DNA of 42,671 nucleotides, from positions 1-42,671 of the forward strand of contig JADJLL010000041.1 in NCBI GenBank assembly GCA_016710095.1. Reading direction: 5' to 3'. The position numbers were made by a program, and so were the translations under genes. Every line of letters begins with the position of its first letter. The stretch's first letter is position 1. Under the pieces are notes generated by a model that was given only the letters and a program-made list of their open reading frames with translations, was not told the origin of the DNA and made no database searches. The DNA is from Candidatus Eiseniibacteriota bacterium (lineage in GTDB: Bacteria > Eisenbacteria > RBG-16-71-46). This document shows positions 1 through 8,176 of this stretch, piece after piece.

Positions 1-1114
1 ACGGTGGACCCACTGACGAACAACGAGTTCACCACTCCTTCCTCGCCCGGATTCCAAGGCGTGGCGAGCGCGGTCGAACGGTCGATCGCCGCGATGCCCA
101 GCCGCGGCTGTCCGCCGATCTCGGTGAACATGCCCCCGACGTACACTTCGGACTCGCCGACCCAAAGGGCGTACACGCTGCTGTTCGCCGCGGGATCCCA
201 GGCCTCGATCTCGGCGGTGGCCAGGTCGATCGCCGCAAGGCCGAAGCGCGAGACGACCGGGCCCGCGAAGATGTCCCCGAGAACAGCCGTGAACTCGCCG
301 CTCACGTAGACCGTCGAGTCCTTCACGACGATGTCCGTCACGAGTCCCGGGTAGGAGTTCTCGACGTCGGAATAGATGTTCGCGCTCCACGCGGTCGCGG
401 CGCCGGTGACCGCGTCCACCGCCGCCATGCTCACCCGGCTCTGCCCGCCGATCGCACGGAAGCTCCCCCCGATGAAGACCGTGTTTCCACTGACCTCCAA
501 CGGCGACCTCCCTCGTCGTCGTAGGCCGTACCGCCCGGGTACCAGTCGAGGATCGCACCCGTCTCCGCGTCGACCGCGCCGCAGTTCCAACGGAGCTTCC
601 CGGCGAGTGTGTTGATCTGGCCACCGACGTACAGCGTCGATCCGCGGAGCGCGAGTGCCCTCACGGTCCCCACGGCGCCGGGGTCCCAGGAGGAGACCGA
701 CCGGTCGGCGAGCAGATGGGCCAGCCCCGATCGCGCCACCCCGCCGACGGACGTGAACGAGCCGCCGAGGTACCAGCCACCCGCGCCATCGGGTATCGCG
801 CAGCGCACGTTTCCCGACGCGCGGCCACTCCGGGAGTAACTGGCGCCGCTGACGACGTCGTGCCGACGGGACTGCCCGTGAACGGTCCCGACGTACTGGA
901 AGCGCCCACTCCGAGGTAAGAGCGACTGCTCCCAGCCTCGCGATCGTGTGGACGGTGCCGTCGGTCAAGGGCATCTCGACTTCGAGCATCTGGGCGAGCG
1001 CCGGAGTGGCGAGTGCGACGAGAACCGAGACCGCGAGCAACACTCGGCGACACGTATCGAATGGGCGCCGCGGAGAACCGAAGGAAGAGCGAACCGTCGC
1101 GTGATGAACTGCAT
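1..1114 (-). pseudogene. Secreted beta-propeller-like repeat protein, frameshifted and cut by the left edge
   Basis: The reverse strand encodes repeats of the form G-G-x-F-x-x-x-G-G...A-x-V/I-D...W-x-P-G, typical of secreted delta-60/PQQ-like beta-propeller proteins; examples are LGGSFTSVGGVARSGLAHL (about 730-790) and VYVGGMFTEIGGQPRLGIA (about 90-150). An ATG at 1114 follows a GGGAG ribosome site. A hydrophobic signal peptide ending in ATPALAQ is read at about 990-1055, but in a different frame from the ATG. At least three frame changes (near 1060, 850-900 and 515) are needed to join start, signal peptide and repeats. The 3' end lies outside the window. Each frame resumes with good repeat sequence, so either recent decay or sequencing indels fit. 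Binding partner and function are unknown; extracellular or periplasmic location is inferred from the signal peptide. Confidence 0.6.
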
Positions 1115-1466
1115 GGGGATGCTCCCGCGTTCGCTCGCCGTGAGCCGAGACATCTCCGCGGGGGGGTGCGTGAGGCCGATCTCGCAGCGGCGTGACGCGA
1201 GAGTAGCACCGCCACTGTTCGCGCCCCCGAGTTGCAGGCGGCGTTTCACGGCAAGGGCACGTCGTCACTCGAGGGGCCTTCCGCCCACCGGGACTCGCGC
1301 GACCGAGGGCTCGCAACTGGCCCCTCGACGGGCGTGCGATGCACTCCTTACTCTGGCGACCGGTCGAGAATTCCCGTCACACGAGGCGAGCATCGGCGTC
1401 GGATCATGACAGCCCGCCTACACCACCGCACGCGAGGCCGCCCTCACTCAGCCGTTCGGAGGACTC
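1115..1466. other. Divergent intergenic region, no gene seen
   Basis: This 352-bp stretch separates two divergently transcribed secreted-protein genes and must hold promoters for both. I see the GGAGG ribosome site of the rightward gene (about 1458-1462) and the GGGAG of the leftward gene (about 1121-1126), but no -10/-35 pair good enough to call. Reading frames crossing it look like GC-rich noise. Confidence 0.4.
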
Positions 1467-2396
1467 GTGCTCACCACGCTTCGCGCTCGTCATGCCTCGC
1501 TGCTTCCGCTCGTCTTCGCGTGCCTCGTCCTCCTGCTGCTTCCGGTGGCCTCGCACGCGACCACGGCGCCGGACCTGCGCGGCCGAATCGTGATCGACGG
1601 CTACACTTCGGACTGGAGCCCGGACGAGAACGTCTTCGGGGACAACGGCACCCAGTACTCCCAGGAGCCGACGAACGACTCGCGCTGGGGCCAGTACAAC
1701 GACTTGTCCGGATTCCGCGTCACGTGGGACCGACGCGCGCTGTACGTCGCGGCCGAGGGCGTGATCTGGGACAACAACATGGTGCTCCTGATCGACATCC
1801 TCCCGGGCGAGGGCTTCGCCGACATGTCCCTGCTGGACACCTGGCGACGGATCATCTCGTTCTCGCCCGGTTTCGCCCCAGACCTGTTCCTCGCCACATG
1901 GGACGGGAACGCATGGCCGCGGCTGCTTCGCCACATCGTCGGCAACCAGATGAACGATCAGCCTCCGGGAGTGGATTTCGAGGCGGTCTCCACGTTTTCC
2001 CAGGGCAACTCGGGGCGGGCGATGGAAGCGCGCATTCCGTGGTCGCAGATCGTCCGCTTCCGCGCGCCGGGATGGGTGCGCGACACGGTCATCGCCGGGC
2101 AACCCGACACGCTCTCCCTGCTGCCGCCGGGCTCCTCGGTGAGGCTCGCACAAGTGCTGACCGCCGGCACCGACGGCTCGGGCGGCCCCGACGTCGCTCC
2201 CAACAACAGCAACGGCTGCTCGGACTATGCCGGAGTGCCGATCATCGAGGACAACTTCGCGATCATTCCGCTCGATGTGGACAACGATGGCCTTCCCGAC
2301 CTGGGCGCCTCGCCGCTCTCACGAGTCACGTTCAATGTCGCCGTGCTGCCGGTTCGTCGCTCGAGCTGGGGAGCGTTGAAGACGAGCGGGCGCTGA
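1467..2396 (+). CDS. Secreted CBM9/DOMON-like domain protein
   Basis: 309 residues. The start is a GTG at 1467, five bases after a clear GGAGG. Residues 1 to about 31 form a signal peptide (Arg-containing start, Leu/Val-rich core, SHA cleavage region), so the product is exported. The mature protein opens with IVIDGYTSDWSPDENVF, the usual first strand of CBM9-like/DOMON-like beta-sandwich domains, followed by FRVTWDRRALYVAAEG and a repeated ID/IL strand pattern. These domains bind carbohydrate or accompany extracellular glycosidases, but I see no catalytic domain here. The C-terminal SSWGALKTSGR resembles the short W-G-x-[IL]-K tail common after such domains, so the end looks natural. The exact ligand is unknown. 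It is followed at once by the remains of a protein kinase gene, which seems unrelated. Confidence 0.7.
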   Translation: MLTTLRARHASLLPLVFACLVLLLLPVASHATTAPDLRGRIVIDGYTSDWSPDENVFGDNGTQYSQEPTNDSRWGQYNDLSGFRVTWDRRALYVAAEGVIWDNNMVLLIDILPGEGFADMSLLDTWRRIISFSPGFAPDLFLATWDGNAWPRLLRHIVGNQMNDQPPGVDFEAVSTFSQGNSGRAMEARIPWSQIVRFRAPGWVRDTVIAGQPDTLSLLPPGSSVRLAQVLTAGTDGSGGPDVAPNNSNGCSDYAGVPIIEDNFAIIPLDVDNDGLPDLGASPLSRVTFNVAVLPVRRSSWGALKTSGR

Positions 2397-2411
2397 CGTT
2401 CGGGGCGAGTC

Positions 2412-3234
2412 GCGCCGTATGGCCGCACGACCGCCTTTCGCTCGGCCTCTATCGCCTGCTGCCGCTCATCGGTGAGAGCGGCATGGGCGAGGCCCGCTCG
2501 CCGCTCAGGAACCCGGGCGCCGCGTGTCGCGATCACATTCATCAAGCTCGGCATGGCCTCGAAGCACGTGATCGCGCGGTTCGAGGCCGAACGCCAGACG
2601 CTGGCAATGATGGACCACGCCGCCGCCGGCGCGCACCTTCGAAGCGGGCACGACGCCGCGGAGGCGCCCGTACTTCGTGATGAAGTGCGTGCGCGGCATC
2701 CCGATCACGGCGTACTGCGACGAACACCGGCTGTCACCGTGCGAGCGGCTCGAATTGTTCCCGCGCGTGTGCGAAGGCGTGCAGCACGCGCACCAGAAGG
2801 CGATCCTTCACCGCGACCTCAAGCCGTCGAACATTCTCGTCGGCGAGCAGGACGGCAAGGCGACACCGAGGATCATCGACTTCGGGCTCGCGAAGGCGAC
2901 CGCGCAGAAGCTCACCGGCGAAGACGTGGACACGGAAGTGGGTGCGCGGCGGTTCCAGCTCTGCATGTACCGGCTCGCGCTCCTGCACGCGTCGACAGGC
3001 GCGAAGGACGCCGCACTCAGGTGCCTGCGGCGGCTCGCGGAGTCGGGCGACGACGAGCTCGACGAGATCGCGAACGATCCCGATCTGCGGACGCTGCACG
3101 GCGAGGCGTTCGACGCGATCGTCGCGCGCGTGCGTGCGAACGCCGCGAGCGCCGGCAGGGATGGAACGCCCCGGACCGCGAGAACCCCTCGGAAGCGGGT
3201 CGAATCGGTAAGCGCCCTTCCTCCCAAGGCGTGA
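2412..3234 (+). pseudogene. Decayed Ser/Thr protein kinase (Pkn2/TPR type), internally deleted
   Basis: Pieces of a bacterial Ser/Thr kinase occur in order but in different frames: the Gly-rich loop YRLLPLIGESGMGEA (about 2447-2494), the beta3/alphaC region IKLGMASKHVIARFEAERQ (about 2541-2597), then YFVMKCVRGIPITAYCDEH, the catalytic loop HRDLKPSNIL (about 2809-2840) and the DFG-like IIDFGLAKA (about 2872-2898). Frame changes fall near 2495-2540 and 2625. Straight after the activation-loop start (near 2945) the reading jumps to a C-terminal tail (ALRCLRRLAESG..DPDLRTL) like the last TPR of such kinases. The activation segment, APE motif, C-lobe and most TPRs are therefore missing. Kinase activity is not expected. 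The last 185-residue frame (2677-3234) is open and could be translated as a remnant. Confidence 0.75.
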
Positions 3235-3286
3235 CTTCGCGAAGGCGACCCGGCCGCGAGACAGCAGAGCACGCACGCGTGACTTT

Positions 3287-3314
3287 TTGAATCATTGCCG
3301 TAGAATTCGATAAG
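3287..3314 (+). promoter_or_regulatory. Putative sigma70-type promoter of the ArsR-like gene
   Basis: TTGAAT (3287-3292) and GATAAG (3309-3314) are separated by 16 bp. Each matches the consensus at four of six positions, and they lie in an AT-rich patch unusual for this window. The ATG at 3330 is only 16 bp beyond the -10 box, so the transcript would have a very short leader. Inferred from sequence only. Confidence 0.4.
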
Positions 3315-3329
3315 TGACAGACTCGGCGC

Positions 3330-3852
3330 ATGACTCGCCCGACTCTGCGGCCTCATCCTCGCGCGATCGAGGCGCTGGCTTCTCCCGTTCGTCAGGATCT
3401 CGTCGTCCTGCTCGAGAACTCGCCGCCACTCGCGGTGACGGAACTCGCTCGGCGGCTCGGAAGGCGCCCCGACGCGCTCTATCACCACCTGCGAGCGCTG
3501 CAGCGGGCGGGGCTGGTGGAGCGCGATGAGCCGTGGCCATGCCTCCAGCGCCGAGCGCATCGTGGGCACCATCGCACGCGCGAGCGTGCGCGACTTTCGG
3601 CGGGCGATGCGCGCGGCGGCGGCCCGAGAGGGACCTCATCCGAGCGCGCACCGCTCGAGCGTGTGGTTGACGGCGACCGAGCGGCGGGAGGTCGAAGCAG
3701 GACATTCGGCAGCTCGTGGCGACGTTGCGCTCGCGCGAGCCCGGCGAAAAGCGCACTCCGTATACCTGGACGTCCGTGCTCGCCGCTGTCGTCGGCCCCG
3801 AGCCGGGACCATCCGCGAAGAAGGGCCGGTCGCGCACGAGCGCGGCGCGTAA
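3330..3852 (+). pseudogene. ArsR-type winged-helix transcriptional regulator, frameshifted
   Basis: The start is ATG 3330. Residues 1 to about 65 read RAIEALASPVRQDLVVLLE, then LAVTELARRLGRRPDALYHHLRALQRAGLVER, a classic ArsR/HTH_20 winged helix with the recognition helix at RRPDALYHHLRAL. Near 3530 the frame breaks. A middle part (SSAERIVGTIARASVRDFRRA, about 3545-3608) and a C-terminal part (RQLVATLRSREPGEKRTPYTW, about 3710-3770) continue the same kind of protein in the two other frames. Total length after repair would be about 170 residues, normal for a single-domain regulator. The regulated gene is not evident; the P450 operon on the other strand converges on it. Whether the breaks are real or sequence errors cannot be told here. 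Confidence 0.6.
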
Positions 3853-3925
3853 GGCGTGAGCTGAGCGCGCGCGGACATTTTTCCCCCGGGTCCGCCCGGC
3901 CCATTCCAAGCCCCCCGCCTCGATC

Positions 3926-5164
3926 TCAGCTCAACGGGGCGATCGGCAGGCTCGTGTAGCCGCGGAACTGGAAGCCCGGCCGGCGCACGGCGCCCGGCAG
4001 CAACTCGAGCCGCGGCATCGCGGCGGCCAGCGCACCGAACAACGCCTCGAGCTCGAGACGCGCGAGCGGCGCGCCGAGACAGAAGTGGATCCCGCCGCCG
4101 AACGAGAGGTGCGAAGCATCGCCGCGTGCGATGCGAAACGTGTCGGGCTCGGGATAGCGGCGCGGGTCGCGATTCGCGGACCCGATCATCAGCCCCACGC
4201 GCGCTCCGCGCGGCACCGGCGTGCCGGCCACCTCGAACTCGTGCTCGAGCACCCAGCGCTGGAAGAACTGCAGCGGCGGATCGAAGCGCAGGGTCTCCTC
4301 GATGGCGGGCTTGAGCAGCGCGGCGTCCGAGCGCAGCAGGTCCCACTGCTCCGGATGCGCGGCGAACGCGGCGACGCCGTTGCCCGCGGCGTTCACCGAA
4401 GCCTCGTGCCCCGCCATGAGCAGGAGCATCACCGTGCTCGTCACCTGCGCGTCGCTCAGTCGCTCGCCGTCGACCATCGCGTCGAGCAATCCGCTCAGCA
4501 GGTCGTCCGCCGGCGTGCGCCGGCGCTCCGCGATCAGGCTCGCCGTGTACTGCATGAACTCGCGCGCAGCGGCGTTGGCGCGCGCCTTCTTGTCGTCGGG
4601 CGGCTGCGGCTCGTACATGCCGACGACGTCGTGCGACAGGGCGAGGATCGCCGCGCGATCGGATTCCGGCACGCCGATCAGGTCGCAGATGATGGCGAGC
4701 GAGAGCGGTTCGGCGATGTCCTGCACCAGGTCCAGCGCGCCGCGCTCGCGTCCGGCTTCGAGGCGCTCGGCCACGAGCCGCTGCGCGATCGGGCGCTGGC
4801 GTTCGATCGCCCGCGGAGTGAACGCTTCGACGACGAGCCGGCGCAGCTTCGTGTGATCGGGCGGCTCGAGCGAGATCAGGTCCCAGCGCTCGAACGCCGC
4901 GAAGTCGGCGTAGCGCTCGTCATACCAGGGCGGGAGCTTGCCGTCGGCGACGAACTCCTCGGTCGTGTAGCGGTGGGAGTAGCTGGAGCCGAGCCGCTTG
5001 TCGCGCCACGCCGCGTGCACGTCGGCGTGCCGCGTGATGAACCAGATGCCGCTCGCGGGCGAGCGCCACACCGGGTGCGCCTCGCGCAGGCGCGCGTAGG
5101 TCGGGAACGGATCGAGCGCGACGGCGGGATCGGTGGGATCGAACAGCAACGGCAGTTCGGTCAT
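3926..5164 (-). CDS. Cytochrome P450
   Basis: 412 residues, a soluble bacterial class I P450 that would use reduced ferredoxin and O2 for mono-oxygenation. Visible landmarks are the I-helix LLLMAGHEAS (the usual AGxxT, with Ala-Ser after the acid), the K-helix EETLR (ExxR), and the haem-binding loop FGGGIHFCLGAPLAR with Cys362 as thiolate ligand. Start choice: ATG 5164 gives MTELPLLFDPTDPAVALDPFPTYARLRE, a normal P450 N-terminus; a longer reading frame upstream is antisense-like noise over the methyltransferase. The start overlaps the stop of the upstream methyltransferase by 4 bp (ATGA), so the two are translationally coupled. There is no ferredoxin in the operon; a small ferredoxin gene lies 30 kb away at 35538. 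The substrate is unknown. Confidence 0.93.
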   Translation of the reverse strand: MTELPLLFDPTDPAVALDPFPTYARLREAHPVWRSPASGIWFITRHADVHAAWRDKRLGSSYSHRYTTEEFVADGKLPPWYDERYADFAAFERWDLISLEPPDHTKLRRLVVEAFTPRAIERQRPIAQRLVAERLEAGRERGALDLVQDIAEPLSLAIICDLIGVPESDRAAILALSHDVVGMYEPQPPDDKKARANAAAREFMQYTASLIAERRRTPADDLLSGLLDAMVDGERLSDAQVTSTVMLLLMAGHEASVNAAGNGVAAFAAHPEQWDLLRSDAALLKPAIEETLRFDPPLQFFQRWVLEHEFEVAGTPVPRGARVGLMIGSANRDPRRYPEPDTFRIARGDASHLSFGGGIHFCLGAPLARLELEALFGALAAAMPRLELLPGAVRRPGFQFRGYTSLPIAPLS

Positions 5165-5775
5165 GCGCCGGCCTTTCGCAGCACCCACGTCGTCATGCTG
5201 CGCATGCCGTGGACGAGCGTCGTCTTGAGCGGATCCACGAGTGTGCCGCCCAGCGCGGCGGCGGCTGCCGCGAGGCGCGCTTCGTCGACGAGGTAGCGCG
5301 TGGAGCCGTCCGGCAGCACGTATCGGTTGTCGCCGAGCGGGCGCAGCTGTCCGTCCAAGCCGGCGGTGGAAGCGAGCCGCGCGAAGAACAATCCGCCCGG
5401 CCGCAGCACGCGCCAGCATTCGCCGAGCATCGCGTGAAAGTGCGCATCGTCGCGCGCGAAGTGCAGCACGGCGCTCACGATCACGACGTCCGCGGACGCC
5501 TCCGAGAACGACATGCGTTCCACGGGCTCGACACGGAACGCGTCCGCGGGCAGGGACGGCGCCAGTCGCGCCGCCAGCGCGCGGACCGCCTCGATCGCGG
5601 CGGCGCTGCTGTCGGCGCCGCAGACGTCGTACCCCTCGCGCATGAGGAAGACGAGATTGCGGCCGCCACCGCAGCCCGCATCGAGCACGCGCATGCCGGG
5701 CGCGATCCGCCCGCGCAACAGCTGGTCGAACAGGTAGACGTCGATGTCGCCGAACTCTTCATTCAGGTCGCGCAT
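5161..5775 (-). CDS. Class I SAM-dependent methyltransferase
   Basis: 204 residues with a Rossmann-fold methyltransferase core. Motif I is VLDAGCGGGRN (residues 30-40), followed by an acidic end of beta2 (VCGADSS), motif II/III-like ADVVIVSAVLHFARDD, and the post-motif LRPGGLFFARLAS. It belongs to the broad Methyltransf_11/25 group that includes TehB-like and small-molecule methyltransferases; the acceptor cannot be named. Its stop overlaps the P450 start by 4 bp, and the YVTN propeller gene ends 33 bp upstream. The three genes thus form a probable leftward operon in which an oxidation and a methylation act on one metabolite; that pairing is inference. Confidence 0.88.
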   Translation of the reverse strand: MRDLNEEFGDIDVYLFDQLLRGRIAPGMRVLDAGCGGGRNLVFLMREGYDVCGADSSAAAIEAVRALAARLAPSLPADAFRVEPVERMSFSEASADVVIVSAVLHFARDDAHFHAMLGECWRVLRPGGLFFARLASTAGLDGQLRPLGDNRYVLPDGSTRYLVDEARLAAAAAALGGTLVDPLKTTLVHGMRSMTTWVLRKAGA

Positions 5776-5808
5776 GGCGGCGAAGCTATCAGTTGGGCCG
5801 TGCGGGCG

Positions 5809-6843
5809 TCAGCGTCCGATGGGCGACCAGGCCACCCCGTCGGGGCTCGACTGCGCCTGCACGCGGGCGAGCGTCTCGCCCGTCACGAGGTCGAGCACGA
5901 GCACCGAGTCGTCGTTGCGCACGGTGACGAACGCGTGGCGGCCGTCCGGATGCGGGAAGACGCCGGCGGTCGAAGGATCCGCGATCGGGGTTCCGCGCAG
6001 CGCGATCACGCGCGTCACCTTGCGCTTCACCACGTCGAGCATCACGAGCGCGCCGGACTGCGCGTGCGGCACGAGCGCGTGCTTGCCGTCGGGCGTGAAC
6101 TGCACGCGGTACGGAAAGCCGGGCGACGCGACGCGAGCGACGACCTTCAGCGATTCGGCGTCGATGATCGAAATGGTGTCTTCGGCGCGATTGCCGGCGA
6201 CGACCCAGCGGCCGTCGGGCGACACGCCGACGCCTTCGCACTCCTTGCCGGTCGGGATGTCGGCGAGCTTCTCGCCCGTGGCGAAATCGAACGCGCTCAC
6301 GCTGCCCGCGGTCATGTTCGAGCAGTAGATCCGGCGGCGGTCGGTCGAGAGCGCGAGCATGTGCGACAGCGCGTTCCCGGTCCGGATCACGCGCTCGACC
6401 GCGCCCGTGCCGACGTGCACGACGAGCAGCGCGCTGTCGGCCTCCGCGGTGCAAACGACGCGCTCGGCATCCACCCAGCGCACATCGTGAGGCTTGCGGA
6501 AGGGCGCGAGGTCGATGGTGCGCAGCGTTTCGCCCGAGGGCAGCGCGATCACGCTGAGCCAGCGCTGCGGCGCTCCGGGGCGGGCGTAGTTCGTGACCAC
6601 CACCGTGCGGCCGTCCGGCGACACGGCCGCCTCGTGCGGCGCGGCGACGACCTTCACGTGCCGGTACGCCTCGAGCGTCGCGAGATCCACGAGCGTGATG
6701 CTGTCGGATTTCTGGTTCACCACGACGACGGTGCCCGTGAGCTTCGCGCTCGCAGCCCGCACCAACGTCGGTGCGAGAAGAGCGGTGAAGAGGGCGGTGC
6801 CGACCGCGATCACGAGCGCGAGCGAATGATTCGACATGGGCAT
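5809..6843 (-). CDS. Exported YVTN-family beta-propeller protein
   Basis: About 344 residues from ATG 6843 (MPMSNHS), with a second ATG at 6837. The N-terminus has a signal peptide (LALVIAVGTALFTALLAPTLVRA). The rest is a run of YVTN/lactonase-type blades, for example VVVVNQKSDSITLVDLATLE, AAVSPDGRTVVVTNYA and YRVQFTPDGKHALVPHAQSG, consistent with a seven-bladed propeller. Such proteins bind ligands or surfaces, and a few are lactonases; no catalytic residues can be assigned. It is the first gene of the leftward set with the methyltransferase and P450. A much longer in-frame upstream reading runs through Arg/Ala-rich noise and was not used. Confidence 0.82.
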   Translation of the reverse strand: MPMSNHSLALVIAVGTALFTALLAPTLVRAASAKLTGTVVVVNQKSDSITLVDLATLEAYRHVKVVAAPHEAAVSPDGRTVVVTNYARPGAPQRWLSVIALPSGETLRTIDLAPFRKPHDVRWVDAERVVCTAEADSALLVVHVGTGAVERVIRTGNALSHMLALSTDRRRIYCSNMTAGSVSAFDFATGEKLADIPTGKECEGVGVSPDGRWVVAGNRAEDTISIIDAESLKVVARVASPGFPYRVQFTPDGKHALVPHAQSGALVMLDVVKRKVTRVIALRGTPIADPSTAGVFPHPDGRHAFVTVRNDDSVLVLDLVTGETLARVQAQSSPDGVAWSPIGR

Positions 6844-7069
6844 GGACGGAGGCTCCGGTGGAGGACGACGGTGCGTGGAGCGGCATGCTCCGCGCTGCGC
6901 CCTCCGGCCGCCAGCCCCCGCGACCCGGCGCGGACATATCCGTGCGCGAACGCTTCGGCGGCGCGGACGGACGCGGAGTGCGTCGCCCGCTCCGCTCCCA
7001 CCCGTCATTCTTCCGCGCCTGTCGCCCTGCTCTCGCGCCGGCGCCCGTCCGCGCGGCACGCTGCGCCGC

Positions 7070-8071
7070 ATGACGACACTCCGCGTGGTCCTCGCCGCCT
7101 TCGCCGCCCTTGTCTTCGTCGCGCCCGCCGCCGTCGCGGACGAAGCGCCGTCCCACCTCGCGAAGCTCGCTGAGCAGGCGAACGCGTTGCAGCCGCTCGT
7201 GCGCACGACCCTCGCACGCGACTTCCTCGCGCAGGTTCCGAAGCTGCCGCGCATCGCACCGCGCACGGTCTATCGGGACTCGGCGCGCACGCGCGCGTGG
7301 AGCGCGAGCGAGGCCGCGGCGCTGCCGGACAGCACGCGCACCAAGCTCGTCCCGCGCACGCTCGACGAGCGCTTCTACTACGACACGCGCTACGGCTCAC
7401 CGCTCGCGTACGTGCGCGCGCTCGAGATCCTCGGCGAGCACGGACTGCGCGGCGTGCGCGGCAAGCGCGTCGCGGACTTCGGCTGCGGCGCGCTGGGGCA
7501 GCTGCGGCTGCTGGCCGAGAACGGCGCGCACACGGTGGGCATCGACGTCGACCCGCTGTTGAGCGCGCTCTACAGCGAGCCCGGCGATCACGGCACGGTG
7601 GGCGCGGGCACGGTGCGGCTCGCCACGGGCCAGTGGCCCGCGGAAGCGCGCATGGTGAGCGAAGTGGGTGACGGGCTCGACCTGTTCCTGAGCAAGAACA
7701 CGCTCAAGAACGGCTACCTGCATCCGGCCGAGCCGGTGGACGCGCGCATGCTCGTGCATCTCGGCGTGAGCGACAGCGCGTTCGTCGCGGCGCTCGCGCG
7801 CAGCGTGCGTCGCGGCGGCATGGTGATGATCTACAACCTCTGCCCCGCTCCCGCTGCTCCGGGCAAGCCGTACATCCCTTGGGCCGACGGCCGCTGTCCG
7901 TTTTCGCGCGCGATGTGGGAGACGGCGGGATTCCGCGTGCTGGAGTTCGATCGCGACGACGGTCCGGCCGCGCGCGCGATGGGACACGCGCTCGGCTGGG
8001 ACGCGGGCGAGAACGGCATGAAGCTCGAGAGCGATCTGTTCGCGACGTACAGCTTGTTCGTGCGGAAGTAG
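7070..8071 (+). CDS. Exported protein with SAM-methyltransferase fold
   Basis: 333 residues from ATG 7070. Residues 1 to about 23 look like a signal peptide (LRVVLAAFAALVFVAPAAVADEA), so the product should cross the membrane. The middle holds a motif I-like glycine loop, VADFGCGALGQLRLLAENGAHTVGIDVD, split here as VADFGCGALGQ (from residue 134) and TVGIDVDPL, with an acidic residue ending beta2. A later VRRGGMVMIYNLCPAP matches the post-motif region of class I methyltransferases. SAM is not known to be abundant outside the cytoplasm, so either the signal is misread, the protein stays anchored, or the fold serves another role. It is divergent from the YVTN operon (227 bp apart) and codirectional with the CHAT gene 105 bp downstream. 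Confidence 0.75.
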   Translation: MTTLRVVLAAFAALVFVAPAAVADEAPSHLAKLAEQANALQPLVRTTLARDFLAQVPKLPRIAPRTVYRDSARTRAWSASEAAALPDSTRTKLVPRTLDERFYYDTRYGSPLAYVRALEILGEHGLRGVRGKRVADFGCGALGQLRLLAENGAHTVGIDVDPLLSALYSEPGDHGTVGAGTVRLATGQWPAEARMVSEVGDGLDLFLSKNTLKNGYLHPAEPVDARMLVHLGVSDSAFVAALARSVRRGGMVMIYNLCPAPAAPGKPYIPWADGRCPFSRAMWETAGFRVLEFDRDDGPAARAMGHALGWDAGENGMKLESDLFATYSLFVRK

Positions 8072-8176
8072 GGGCGCCGTCCGCGGGCGATCGAGCAGGC
8101 GAGGTCTCGCGTCTTTCCTTCCGAAACGCCGCAAGAGTACTGGACTGCACGACTCGGCCCGCCGACACTGCGCCGC

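Noticed and set aside
3851..3925. Hairpin CCGGG-TCCG-CCCGG as a terminator for the P450 operon
   Set aside because: Only five base pairs, and the T run is on the wrong side for either transcript.
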